Assembly (NCBI GenBank): GCA_910580075.1
Contig: CAJTVR010000001.1
Coordinates: 66,438 to 130,437, forward strand
Reading direction: 5' to 3'
Length of the DNA stretch: 64,000 nucleotides
From: an uncultured Eubacterium sp.
GTDB taxonomy: Bacteria; Bacillota; Clostridia; Lachnospirales; Lachnospiraceae
The translations under genes were made by a program, and so were the position numbers. The notes under the pieces are model-generated. The model was not told the origin of the DNA and made no database searches. It worked only from the letters and a program-made list of their open reading frames with translations. Positions 8,690 to 16,532 of the stretch are shown one piece after another. The first letter of the stretch is position 1. Each line of letters starts with the position of its first letter.

Positions 8690-10345
8690 CTATTTACCTG
8701 ATTGTGTATCTGATTCTGTCACATAAATACTGTCCAAAAGCCCGTGCACGCGGTAGTCCCCTTTTGGGTATTCGCTCATGGACAGGTCATAGCTGAAGCT
8801 GCCGAACGCTTTTCCAGCCATTTTGCCGGCCCTGCCCGGAAGTACTGACGCAATCCGCACAGCCGGGGCCAGTGCTTTTACCAGCCTGATTTTTCTGCCG
8901 CCCGCCGCTGCAATCATTTCCACGATCTCAGACGTGCTGGCATACGCATCGTTCTGTGGGAAGAAAACGCCGCTTTCTTCGTTTTCGATTAAAAGGCGCA
9001 CAAATTCACACAGATTATCAATATGCAGCATGGAGCGTTCGTTATTTACAAGCGGGAATACCGGCGTTATGGCTGCGATTTTTGCAAGCATCTGATAATT
9101 CCCCTTACTGCCCCGGCCATAAATCATCGGCGGACGCAGCACACAGACTTTAAAATCCGCCGATGCAAGCGCACGGACAGATTTGTCCCCCTGCCATTTG
9201 CTGTTTCCATAAAAATTTGCAGGCTGCGGCCTTGTCCTGGCTGTAATCCTTCTCCTGCCCTGGTACGGCATTGTGCTTTCTCCGTAAATGATCATGCTGC
9301 TCATATGAATAAACTGCTTCACACCGGCATTTTTTGCCTTTTTTGCGGCTTCCACAGCAAGATCCCTGTTAACTTCATAATACAGCTGTTTCTGCGCCTG
9401 GGATACTGACTGTGTATCCACATGAGCAATGCCTGCTACATGAAATACTGTATCATATCCGGAAAAATCGTACTCTTTCCATTCATCCCCTCGTACGTCA
9501 AGTTCGGTGACCTCATAATGGGAGCCAAATGCCGAAAGCCAGTCTTTGACAGCCATGCCGATAAAACTCCCGGCACCGGTAATCAGGATTTTTTTCTTTT
9601 CTTTTGAAAGATGTTCTTTTTCTTTTTCATAAATACGCGCAGCTGCTAATCTGCCGCCGGCTGTCCTGCCTTTGGGCCGGCTTTTTCCAGCGCCTTCCCT
9701 TCTCCCGGATGCCCTGCGTCTTTTCATTGCTCCTGTACCTCCTTCTACAACTCCTTTGTGCCCGGCCACTGCAAAAACAGTGCCGATGACACAGCGTATG
9801 TCCATCCAGAGGCCGTATTTTTTTACATATTCCCCGTCGAGCGCAGCCTTAACCGGAATTTCAAGTTCATCCCTGCCGTTAATCTGTGCCCAGCCTGTCA
9901 GCCCCGGCAGAATGTCATTTGCTCCATACTTATCACGCTCCGCAATCAGATCGTCCTGATTCCACAAAGCCGGCCTCGGCCCTACGATGCTCATGTCCCC
10001 GCGCAGGATATTAAAAAGCTGCGGCAGCTCATCCAGGCTGTATTTGCGCAGAAACGCGCCTGTTTTTGTAACCATTGCATCCGGGTTTTTTAAAAGATGT
10101 GTCGGCATATCCTTCGGCGTATCTGTGTACATTGTACGGAATTTATAGATTTCAAAATGTTTTTTGTGTATGCCCGAACGGGTCTGTCGGAATATGACCG
10201 GACCTTTAGAGTCTGCCTTAATCGCTATGCTGATGCCTATAAGAAGCGGTGACAAAAAAAATACGGCAGTGCCGGATAATGCAGCATCGGCAATGCGCTT
10301 GAATCTGGTGTAGCGGGTATTTGTATGTACTGCTTTTTCGTTCAT
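8690..10345 (-). CDS. Fusion of sugar-1-phosphate transferase (PglC/WcaJ type) and NAD-dependent epimerase
   Basis: One uninterrupted 551-residue frame. Residues 10-205 are a bacterial sugar transferase (KFRTMYTDT, LRKYSLDELPQLFNILRGDMSIVGPRP, LPGLTGWAQINGRDELEI) that loads a sugar-1-phosphate onto undecaprenyl phosphate. A basic linker rich in R, G, A and K (about 208-248) follows. Residues 250-545 are an extended SDR with ITGAGSFIG, a serine-rich SSMIIYGES patch and a Y-x3-K motif (FYGNSKW). No methionine with a ribosome binding site starts the second domain, so this is a true fusion as read. The epimerase probably supplies or edits the sugar that the transferase uses; that is inference. 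Confidence 0.82.
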   Translation of the reverse strand: MNEKAVHTNTRYTRFKRIADAALSGTAVFFLSPLLIGISIAIKADSKGPVIFRQTRSGIHKKHFEIYKFRTMYTDTPKDMPTHLLKNPDAMVTKTGAFLRKYSLDELPQLFNILRGDMSIVGPRPALWNQDDLIAERDKYGANDILPGLTGWAQINGRDELEIPVKAALDGEYVKKYGLWMDIRCVIGTVFAVAGHKGVVEGGTGAMKRRRASGRREGAGKSRPKGRTAGGRLAAARIYEKEKEHLSKEKKKILITGAGSFIGMAVKDWLSAFGSHYEVTELDVRGDEWKEYDFSGYDTVFHVAGIAHVDTQSVSQAQKQLYYEVNRDLAVEAAKKAKNAGVKQFIHMSSMIIYGESTMPYQGRRRITARTRPQPANFYGNSKWQGDKSVRALASADFKVCVLRPPMIYGRGSKGNYQMLAKIAAITPVFPLVNNERSMLHIDNLCEFVRLLIENEESGVFFPQNDAYASTSEIVEMIAAAGGRKIRLVKALAPAVRIASVLPGRAGKMAGKAFGSFSYDLSMSEYPKGDYRVHGLLDSIYVTESDTQSGK

Positions 10346-10487
10346 GACCTGATACCTTCCTCCGTGTACAGCGGTGCTGTTAGTGCTTTCATTCGAAAAT
10401 CGCTTTTCTTATTTTATCATATTATAGAACGGCTGAAAATATGAATCTTTCATTTGAAGCTGACAGTTTATGCCATGGTGATTTCAG

Positions 10488-10740
10488 GATGTTTTCTTTT
10501 GCGGCTGGTTGTTTTTGCCTCGGCTGTTTTCTGGTTATTTCCTTTGCAGCCGGCTTGTTTATGCTCTGGCTGTTTCTGGATATTCCCCTTTGCAGCTGGC
10601 TGTTTCTGACTTTACTGTTTCTAGATTCTTTCCTTTGCAGCTGGCTGTTTATAACGTTACTGTTTCTAGATTCTTTCCTTCGCAGCTGGCTGTTTATAAC
10701 GTTACTGTTTCTGGATACTTTCCTTCTGCCAGCTGCATGT
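10488..10740. repeat. 45-bp minisatellite between glycan genes
   Basis: Tandem units of 45 bases: 10579-10623, 10624-10668, 10669-10713, a partial unit to about 10740, and at least one degenerate unit at 10534-10578. Units 2 and 3 differ at only two positions. Each contains TTTGCAGCTGGCTGTTT. The unit length is a multiple of three, so one plus-strand frame stays open and would encode a hydrophobic 15-residue repeat. I see no convincing start signal for it and treat it as non-coding. It fills most of the gap between the fusion gene and the small gene at 10824. Confidence 0.8.
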
Positions 10741-10823
10741 ATATGCAGCAGCAGAAAGAAAATTCTATTGATCCGGCTTCAAAGGGCCCCGCCGGATGTC
10801 TGAAATTTACAGACGTGACAGCT

Positions 10824-11093
10824 TTATTTTAGCCCGTCCACATCAAAATACACCCGGCTTTTTACTGTATCATCCAGTGCGGCAATCAGTGTTCCTGCCT
10901 CCTGAACATGCTCACGGTGCGTAATGATCACACACACTTCTCTCGCTCCCTCGTACTTTCTGCGCCGCAGCAGCGGGACTTTGTGCCACTCTTCTGCATA
11001 CGGAAGACTCTTTTGTATCATAGCATTCATTACTTTTGATCTGACTCCTGCATCTGCTACAGCGCATAATGCAATATCACGTACTGCCTTCAT
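10824..11093 (-). CDS. Small protein of unknown function in glycan locus B
   Basis: An 89-residue predicted cytoplasmic protein with no signal peptide or membrane segment. It has a basic LLRRRKYEGAREVCVIITHREHVQEAG centre (split here for description: LLRRRKYEG, then VCVIITHREHVQEAG) and ends in YFDVDGLK. A G-rich site lies upstream of the ATG. It begins 17 bases after the GT2 gene ends and is read in the same direction, so it is probably co-transcribed. I do not recognise the family. It could be a small accessory protein or the remaining end of a larger one. Confidence 0.45.
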   Translation of the reverse strand: MKAVRDIALCAVADAGVRSKVMNAMIQKSLPYAEEWHKVPLLRRRKYEGAREVCVIITHREHVQEAGTLIAALDDTVKSRVYFDVDGLK

Positions 11094-11110
11094 ATTTTAT
11101 AGTCTGCCCC

Positions 11111-12127
11111 CTAATTAAATCCTACCACTTTCTGCGCGATTTTATATGCCGCAATCGAAATACGTCTTCCGCCTCTGCCTGGAAGATTCATGGTATTTCC
11201 CATAATTCCGTTGCGCAGACGGTGAAACAGCCGGATATCCTGCTGTTTGATATACCTCCACAGTTCCCGCTTCTTTTCCAGGTTTTCCTCTGTCCCTGAG
11301 CGGATCAGCAGGACTGTGGATATCACAGTTATAATTTCCAGATAATTAAACATATACTTTCGCTGCTTTTTATTTGGGATTTTCCATAAGTCATAAGCTT
11401 CTATCATCATTTTATTCACTTTTATCTGCTGGTCTATCCGCCGGATCATAATCTCTTCATTCACCGACTGGTCTCCTCTGCCGATATAATACCGGTAAAA
11501 ATCTACATTCAGGTAATACATCGTCTTTACATGCACCAGCGGAATATAGACATACAGATTATCTACATAAAACGTATGCTTTGGAAGCTCCAGACCGCAG
11601 TCTCTTAGCAGCTTTGTGCGGTAGATTACCGAATGCATTAAAAGGTACTGACCTTTGCGCATATGGCGCACATCGCTCCAGGTAAACATTTTTTCCTGAA
11701 CCAGGGCGGATGTGTACTTCATGACCTTTTTGTGCTTCGCCCCTTCCTTTTCATATACAAAATTAGAAATCAGCATATCGAGCGTCTGGTCAGATCCTGC
11801 AATCTCCCGCAGTGTATCCAGTATTTTCATATATGCCTGTTCATCTACCCAGTCGTCGCTGTCTACGACCTTAAAAAACAGTCCTTCTGCATTCTTAAGT
11901 CCTGTATTGACTGCTTCCCCGTGTCCGCCGTTTTCCTGATGCACTGCTTTTACGATCCCCGGGTATTTTTTCTGGTATGCCTCAGCAATTTCCGGCGTCA
12001 TATCCTGTGAACCGTCATTGACGATAATAATTTCCACATCGTCGCCTCCCGGCAGCAGTGATTTAATGCAGCGCTCCATATAATCCTGTGAATTGTAACA
12101 CGGTATTGCAATCGATAATAATTTCAT
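11111..12127 (-). CDS. Glycosyltransferase family 2
   Basis: A GT-A fold enzyme of 338 residues. IAIPCYNSQDYMERCIKSLL and VEIIIVNDGSQDMT form the nucleotide-sugar pocket, VDSDDWV is the metal-binding DxD-like motif, and a C-terminal part of about 120 basic residues follows. The ATG at 12127 is chosen because it lies seven bases after AAGGAG. An upstream in-frame start at 12154 has no such site. It follows glf by 36 bases and probably transfers a sugar, perhaps galactofuranose, within locus B. The acceptor and donor cannot be told from sequence. Confidence 0.85.
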   Translation of the reverse strand: MKLLSIAIPCYNSQDYMERCIKSLLPGGDDVEIIIVNDGSQDMTPEIAEAYQKKYPGIVKAVHQENGGHGEAVNTGLKNAEGLFFKVVDSDDWVDEQAYMKILDTLREIAGSDQTLDMLISNFVYEKEGAKHKKVMKYTSALVQEKMFTWSDVRHMRKGQYLLMHSVIYRTKLLRDCGLELPKHTFYVDNLYVYIPLVHVKTMYYLNVDFYRYYIGRGDQSVNEEIMIRRIDQQIKVNKMMIEAYDLWKIPNKKQRKYMFNYLEIITVISTVLLIRSGTEENLEKKRELWRYIKQQDIRLFHRLRNGIMGNTMNLPGRGGRRISIAAYKIAQKVVGFN

Positions 12128-12163
12128 CTTCTTCTCCTTCAACTGGCAAATCAAAGGCAGAGC

Positions 12164-13324
12164 TTACAAAAGTGTTTCAGCAAGCTCCAGTGCTTTTTTT
12201 GTCATGGCATCGATATTATAATATCTGTATTCAGCCAGCCTGCCAAGCAGATGCAGATTTGGATAATGTTCAGCCAGTTTTTTATATTTTTGATATAATG
12301 TTTCGTTTTCCGGATTCATAATCGCATAATACGGAATTTCTCCTTCTGCACCGGAATAAGCAAACGGATATTCCCTTACAATCGTAGTGCCGGATGCATC
12401 CTTCTGCCCTGTCAGGTACTGAAACTCTGTAATTCTTGTAAAGTCTTCGCTGACCGTATAGTTTACCACACTGTGCCCGTTCTGGAAATCCTCCTGGTCA
12501 AGGTGTTCAAAGTCAAAACGAAGCGAACGGTATGGAAGCCTTCCATATTTCAGGCCATAGAGCTGGTCCAGTTCGCCTGTGTAAATAACACTGCCTTCAA
12601 ATTTTCTGCCTTTAAACCAGATTTCAGCATTTGTATCTTTAAATTCCAGCAGGCCTGCTGCATCCGTCCCCGTTAAGACCGTAATGTTTTCATGGTCCAG
12701 CATGCGCTCAAACATCGCTGTAAAGCCATAAAGCGGCACTCCCTGGTATTTATCCTGAAAATAGCGGTTATCATAAGAAACAAGCACAGGTACCCTGCCT
12801 GTGACTTCCGGACTTATTTCTTCCGGCGTCTGTCCCCACTGTTTCATCGTATATTTCAAAAAAACATTCTCATAAACGTACTGTGCAATTGCCTGTATCT
12901 GCAGGTCCGGATTCTTCCTTAGTTCCATAATTGCGACCCTGCTACCTTTGCCATAGCAGTCCAGCAGCTTTTTTTCCAGTGTATCCGCCAGGTCCTTGTC
13001 ATAAACCATATGCAGCGTATTTAAATTAAACGGAACCGGAATCAGCTTTCCGTTTACATCTGCCACAACCTGATGACCGTTTTCATACAGATTCCACTCT
13101 GTAAATCTGGACAGATATGAAAATACATCCTCCATATCTGTATGGAAAATATGCGGGCCGTACTCATGTACCAGAATGCCATATTCATCCAGCCTGTCAT
13201 AGCAGTTGCCGCCAATATGATCACGTTTTTCGATAACCAGTACTTTGCGGTTTCCTTTTTCTGCCAGCTGCCTGGCAGCCGTGCTCCCTGCGATTCCAGC
13301 TCCGATTACGATACTGTCGTACAT
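12164..13324 (-). CDS. glf: UDP-galactopyranose mutase
   Basis: A 386-residue flavoenzyme that interconverts UDP-galactopyranose and UDP-galactofuranose. The N-terminal FAD-binding motif GAGIAGSTAARQLAEKG is followed by VIEKRDHIGGNCYD. Family motifs VHEYGPHIFHT, YTMKQWG and YTGELDQL are present, and the C-terminal NLHLLGRLAEYRYYNIDAM is typical. It implies galactofuranose in the glycan made by locus B, or elsewhere in the cell. A GGGAGG site precedes the ATG. About 240 bases without a gene separate it from the pseudogene upstream, so it probably heads its own transcript. Confidence 0.93.
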   Translation of the reverse strand: MYDSIVIGAGIAGSTAARQLAEKGNRKVLVIEKRDHIGGNCYDRLDEYGILVHEYGPHIFHTDMEDVFSYLSRFTEWNLYENGHQVVADVNGKLIPVPFNLNTLHMVYDKDLADTLEKKLLDCYGKGSRVAIMELRKNPDLQIQAIAQYVYENVFLKYTMKQWGQTPEEISPEVTGRVPVLVSYDNRYFQDKYQGVPLYGFTAMFERMLDHENITVLTGTDAAGLLEFKDTNAEIWFKGRKFEGSVIYTGELDQLYGLKYGRLPYRSLRFDFEHLDQEDFQNGHSVVNYTVSEDFTRITEFQYLTGQKDASGTTIVREYPFAYSGAEGEIPYYAIMNPENETLYQKYKKLAEHYPNLHLLGRLAEYRYYNIDAMTKKALELAETLL

Positions 13325-13563
13325 AGGTTCCCTCCCTGTTTTTTATTTTTGCGTTCAGTAAGCCGGATGCCGTGCCTGCACAGGCATTTGGCAAATGCCG
13401 CAAAGGCCAGATACCTGACAGATTTACTGCGCTGCAGTTTTAATACGCTGTCACTGCTGCAGGGTATCTGACTTGATTAATTTAACCGTACAAACATGAT
13501 TATACACAATTTTTCGCAAAATGCCAGTTCTTTTTGCGTATATGTGGAAAAAGGTGTGACGGC

Positions 13564-14933
13564 TTATCCCTTACTGTCTCCTCTGATCAGTACCGTCTTT
13601 CCCTTAAAAGCAAATCCATATCTTCGTATCCTCTCCTTTGCGGTCCCTATCGCAGTGAGTACCGCCGCATAAGCTTTGTCCTCAATCTGCTTTAAAGCGC
13701 TGCTTACTGTTTCTTCCAGCGATTTTTCATCCTCGCTGTCATGGACCTTAAACTCTATAATAATGGCATCATCTGTTTCATCATTCGGTTCGAGCATAAC
13801 ATCGTATCTGCCAAAACCGCTTACTCTGTTTGATGTAATGGAATATCTGTCTGCCAGCTCTGCCATCAGTCCAAGTACAAAACCGTGGTAAAACCTTTCC
13901 GGCTCTGTCTCCTCTGAAGGCCTGTTTCCGACATCAAAATAGCTGAATGTACTTAACGTAATTTTATTCATATACCTGTTCATCCAGTTCTGTTTCCAGA
14001 ATACCTGTGCCAAGCAGTTTTTCAAAATCAGTTTTGATCTCCGCATCCTCTTCACGTACCAGCCTGTCCGCCAGTCCGTTCGAAGATGTGTTCGCCCAGT
14101 ATGGGGCAGATTCCTTTTCATTTAGAAAATTGATCACTGACCATGGATTGTATATATTTGTATAACTCCCAAACGAGAATCCGTCGTACCACCGTTTTAC
14201 CTCCTGTTTCCGGTCAGACAGTCCATACTCACCCAGCGCCTGAAAAACCTCTTCTTCCGTAAATCCAAAAACCGTTTCATAACTATTCGATGTTGTCGTA
14301 ACAATTTTCAGATTATTTAAGTCCGAAAATACCGATTCCCTGCTGACCCTTGTAATGCCTGTCATAATTGCTCTTTCCAGACAGGGATTTGTTTTGATCG
14401 TATTCATCCAGCAGAATAATTACTTTTTTTCCATAATAATGATACAGATACTCCGATAACTGGTACAGGGAAAGAGACGCATCTGCATCATCCATCGTAA
14501 CTGACACCCGTTCAAAAAATTGTACTGCTCCTCTGGCAATAGCAGAATTGCTTAAAATGTAGCGGAATTTTTCAAACAGGTTTACAATTAACTGGCATAT
14601 TTTTTTGCGCACTAATGCAAAACTGCTGCCTTTTACATTAGCAAAACTGAGAAAGATCACCGGATAAGTCCCCTGGAGCTTTTGATATTTTTCTTCTTTC
14701 CAGATATTTAATCCCTCAAACAGGCTGCTTCTTCCTGCATATTCTGTAGAAAAAAACTGCTCTGTCATGCTCAGGGTCAGTGTTTTTACGAATCTGCCTG
14801 GCCGGGTAATCAGCGTTACATCATCCCCGTTCTCCCACCATTCTTTAATAAAATTCGTTTTATCAATATAAAAATAGCCGTTCTCAATCACACTGCTAAA
14901 ATCCTGTTTTCCGATTGCAACTGTTTTTGCCAT
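13564..14933 (-). pseudogene. Decayed AAA-ATPase-like / PD-(D/E)XK nuclease protein
   Basis: Three frame-shifted pieces of one gene of the family often annotated AAA-ATPase_like with a C-terminal PD-(D/E)XK nuclease (DUF1703). Piece 1 (14933-14313) has the start, a damaged P-loop RPGRFVKT where RPRRFGKT is usual, and IILLDEYD. Piece 2 (14407-13964) begins in KTNP and has AIMTGITRVSRESVFSDLNN and WYDGFSFG. Piece 3 (to 13564) has MNKITLSTFSYFDVG and the nuclease end (DDAIIIEFKVH). At both junctions expected sequence is missing: about 25 residues after LLDEYD and about 90 before the nuclease domain. The gene therefore suffered two out-of-frame deletions, not mere base-calling errors. Confidence 0.85.
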
Positions 14934-15223
14934 GACTGGTCTTCCTTTCTTTAACCTTTGCTTTGGAGCGTTTCTGCCGGGAAGTATACTTTACGGCACA
15001 TTCTCCGATTCACGTACCTGCCGCACTGCCATTTTCCAGTCTGCCAGCCTTATTCCTGCCTGAATATAAAAAAGTTCACATTTTATTTACAATATCCTCA
15101 TTTCTTTCACATACGGATTTCACAAATTACCTTTATGATAAATACAGTTGATACAACACATCAATCACTAATTAATAATCATTTTCATATTTTAAACGCT
15201 GCCTGAAAAAACAGCGTTACCCT

Positions 15224-15304
15224 GCCAGAAACGGCAGGGTTCCTCCCTAAAGCCAATTACTTATTTTCTTTTTCATATAAAGCCGGTGTCCCCTAACACC
15301 GGCT
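15224..15304 (-). terminator. Tandem hairpins after mutY
   Basis: AAGCCGGTGT / ACACCGGCTT (about 15274-15304) lies directly after the mutY stop on the minus strand and is followed by an A/T-rich stretch. A second hairpin, CCCTGCC / GGCAGGG, lies at 15224-15245. Both can terminate mutY transcription. Apart from these I see nothing in 14934-15309. Confidence 0.7.
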
Positions 15305-15309
15305 TCCCC

Positions 15310-16404
15310 TTATTTTTCATACCGTTCCATGCCAAGACGGATATTCATATATTTTGTATACCTTGCAAATGCTGACGGAATCGCGTATTTTTCTTCTGAA
15401 ACTTCTGCCTGGGCAAACACATATCCTTCTTTTTGCTCTGCCATGTCATCCAGCTGTGCTACACGGATCATATATCCTGTCATCTGCCATTCAATATGCG
15501 AAAAAATATGCCTGGCCTCTTCTAAAGGTTCGACTTTTAGCGGAAACAGTCCCATTTGTTCTGCATAGGCAGCAGCTTCCTTTCTTGTCAGATGCCCGGC
15601 GGCATTTGGAAATTCATACATGCCTGCTAAAAGTCCTTTCTGCGGACGGCGGTGCAGCAGCACTTTCTGGCCGTCACGGATTACAAATACAGTTTTTTGT
15701 TCGATTTTTCTTGGCTTGGGCTTTCCCTTTTTCGGCAGGCCGTCATAGCTGCCATTTCTGTATGCAAGGCAGAACGGCTTCCAGGGACATTCTGTACACT
15801 TTGGAGCACCATTCGGCACACAGACGGTTGCTCCTAATTCCATCATTGCCTGGGTAAAAATCCCTGCCTGATTTTCCGGGATAACCGGTTTTAACAGCTG
15901 TTCTGCCTGCGTTTTGACAGACTGTTTCAGGATGTCGGAATCATCTTCGGAAACTCGCATCAGAATTCTTAATACATTTCCATCCACTGCCGGAACCGGA
16001 ATTCCGTATGCGATTGACGCAATTGCCCCGGCTGTATAATGCCCGATTCCTTTCAGTTTCAAAAGCTCGTCATAATCTGGCGGAAGACTGCCTCCGTAAT
16101 CTCTGACTACTGTACGCGCCGCCTCCTGCATGTTCCGCACACGGTTATAATAGCCAAGCCCCTCCCATAATTTTAACAGCCTCTCCTGCGGACACTCCGC
16201 CAAAGATACAAGATCCGGCAGTGCTTCCATAAAACGCTCAAAATAGGGTCTGACCGCTTCTACTCTCGTCTGCTGCAGCATGATTTCGGATACCCATACA
16301 CGATACGGTTCCGGTTTCTGCCGCCATGGCAAAACCCTTGCATGGAGGGGATACCATTCCAGCAAGGGCTGTACTAACTGATGAATCGGATAATCTTTCA
16401 GCAT
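15310..16404 (-). CDS. mutY: A/G-specific adenine DNA glycosylase
   Basis: A 364-residue base-excision repair enzyme that removes adenine opposite 8-oxoguanine. The catalytic glutamate is in EIMLQQTRVE. The helix-hairpin-helix LKGIGHYTAGAIASIAYG leads to the catalytic aspartate in AVDGNV. The Fe-S loop follows (CVPNGAPKCTECPWKPFC). The C-terminal 120 residues form the NUDIX-like 8-oxoG recognition domain (FPNAAGHLTRKEA, HIFSHIEW). Length is typical. An AAGGAG site precedes the ATG. It is unrelated to the glycan genes around it. Confidence 0.95.
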   Translation of the reverse strand: MLKDYPIHQLVQPLLEWYPLHARVLPWRQKPEPYRVWVSEIMLQQTRVEAVRPYFERFMEALPDLVSLAECPQERLLKLWEGLGYYNRVRNMQEAARTVVRDYGGSLPPDYDELLKLKGIGHYTAGAIASIAYGIPVPAVDGNVLRILMRVSEDDSDILKQSVKTQAEQLLKPVIPENQAGIFTQAMMELGATVCVPNGAPKCTECPWKPFCLAYRNGSYDGLPKKGKPKPRKIEQKTVFVIRDGQKVLLHRRPQKGLLAGMYEFPNAAGHLTRKEAAAYAEQMGLFPLKVEPLEEARHIFSHIEWQMTGYMIRVAQLDDMAEQKEGYVFAQAEVSEEKYAIPSAFARYTKYMNIRLGMERYEK

Positions 16405-16451
16405 TTAACTTACTCCTTATTTTACTCTTCTTTTGTCATACTCTCATTCTG

Positions 16452-16512
16452 CCATCAGGGCACTGGATACAAAAGCAGAAAACAGCTTTTTCATCCAGTG
16501 CCCGTCAGATCA
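16452..16512 (-). terminator. Long hairpin after the secreted wall-binding protein gene
   Basis: GGGCACTGGAT pairs with ATCCAGTGCCC across a loop that itself contains the shorter inverted repeat AAAAGC / GCTTTT. It lies just past the 3' end of the gene at 16533. There is no clear T run on the minus strand, so its efficiency as a terminator is uncertain. Confidence 0.55.
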
Positions 16513-16532
16513 GATACATCCTCTCCTGCCGG

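Noticed and set aside
10579..10713. Possible CRISPR array
   Set aside because: Units are directly adjacent without unique spacers, so this is a tandem minisatellite.
10441..10803. Plus-strand frame of 120 codons encoding hydrophobic 15-residue repeats
   Set aside because: It is open mainly because the 45-bp repeat unit is a multiple of three. No convincing ribosome binding site or homologous protein pattern was seen.
13325..13563. Structured RNA or riboswitch before glf
   Set aside because: Only a loose inverted repeat (CAGATACC / GGTATCTG) is visible; no known riboswitch core could be recognised.
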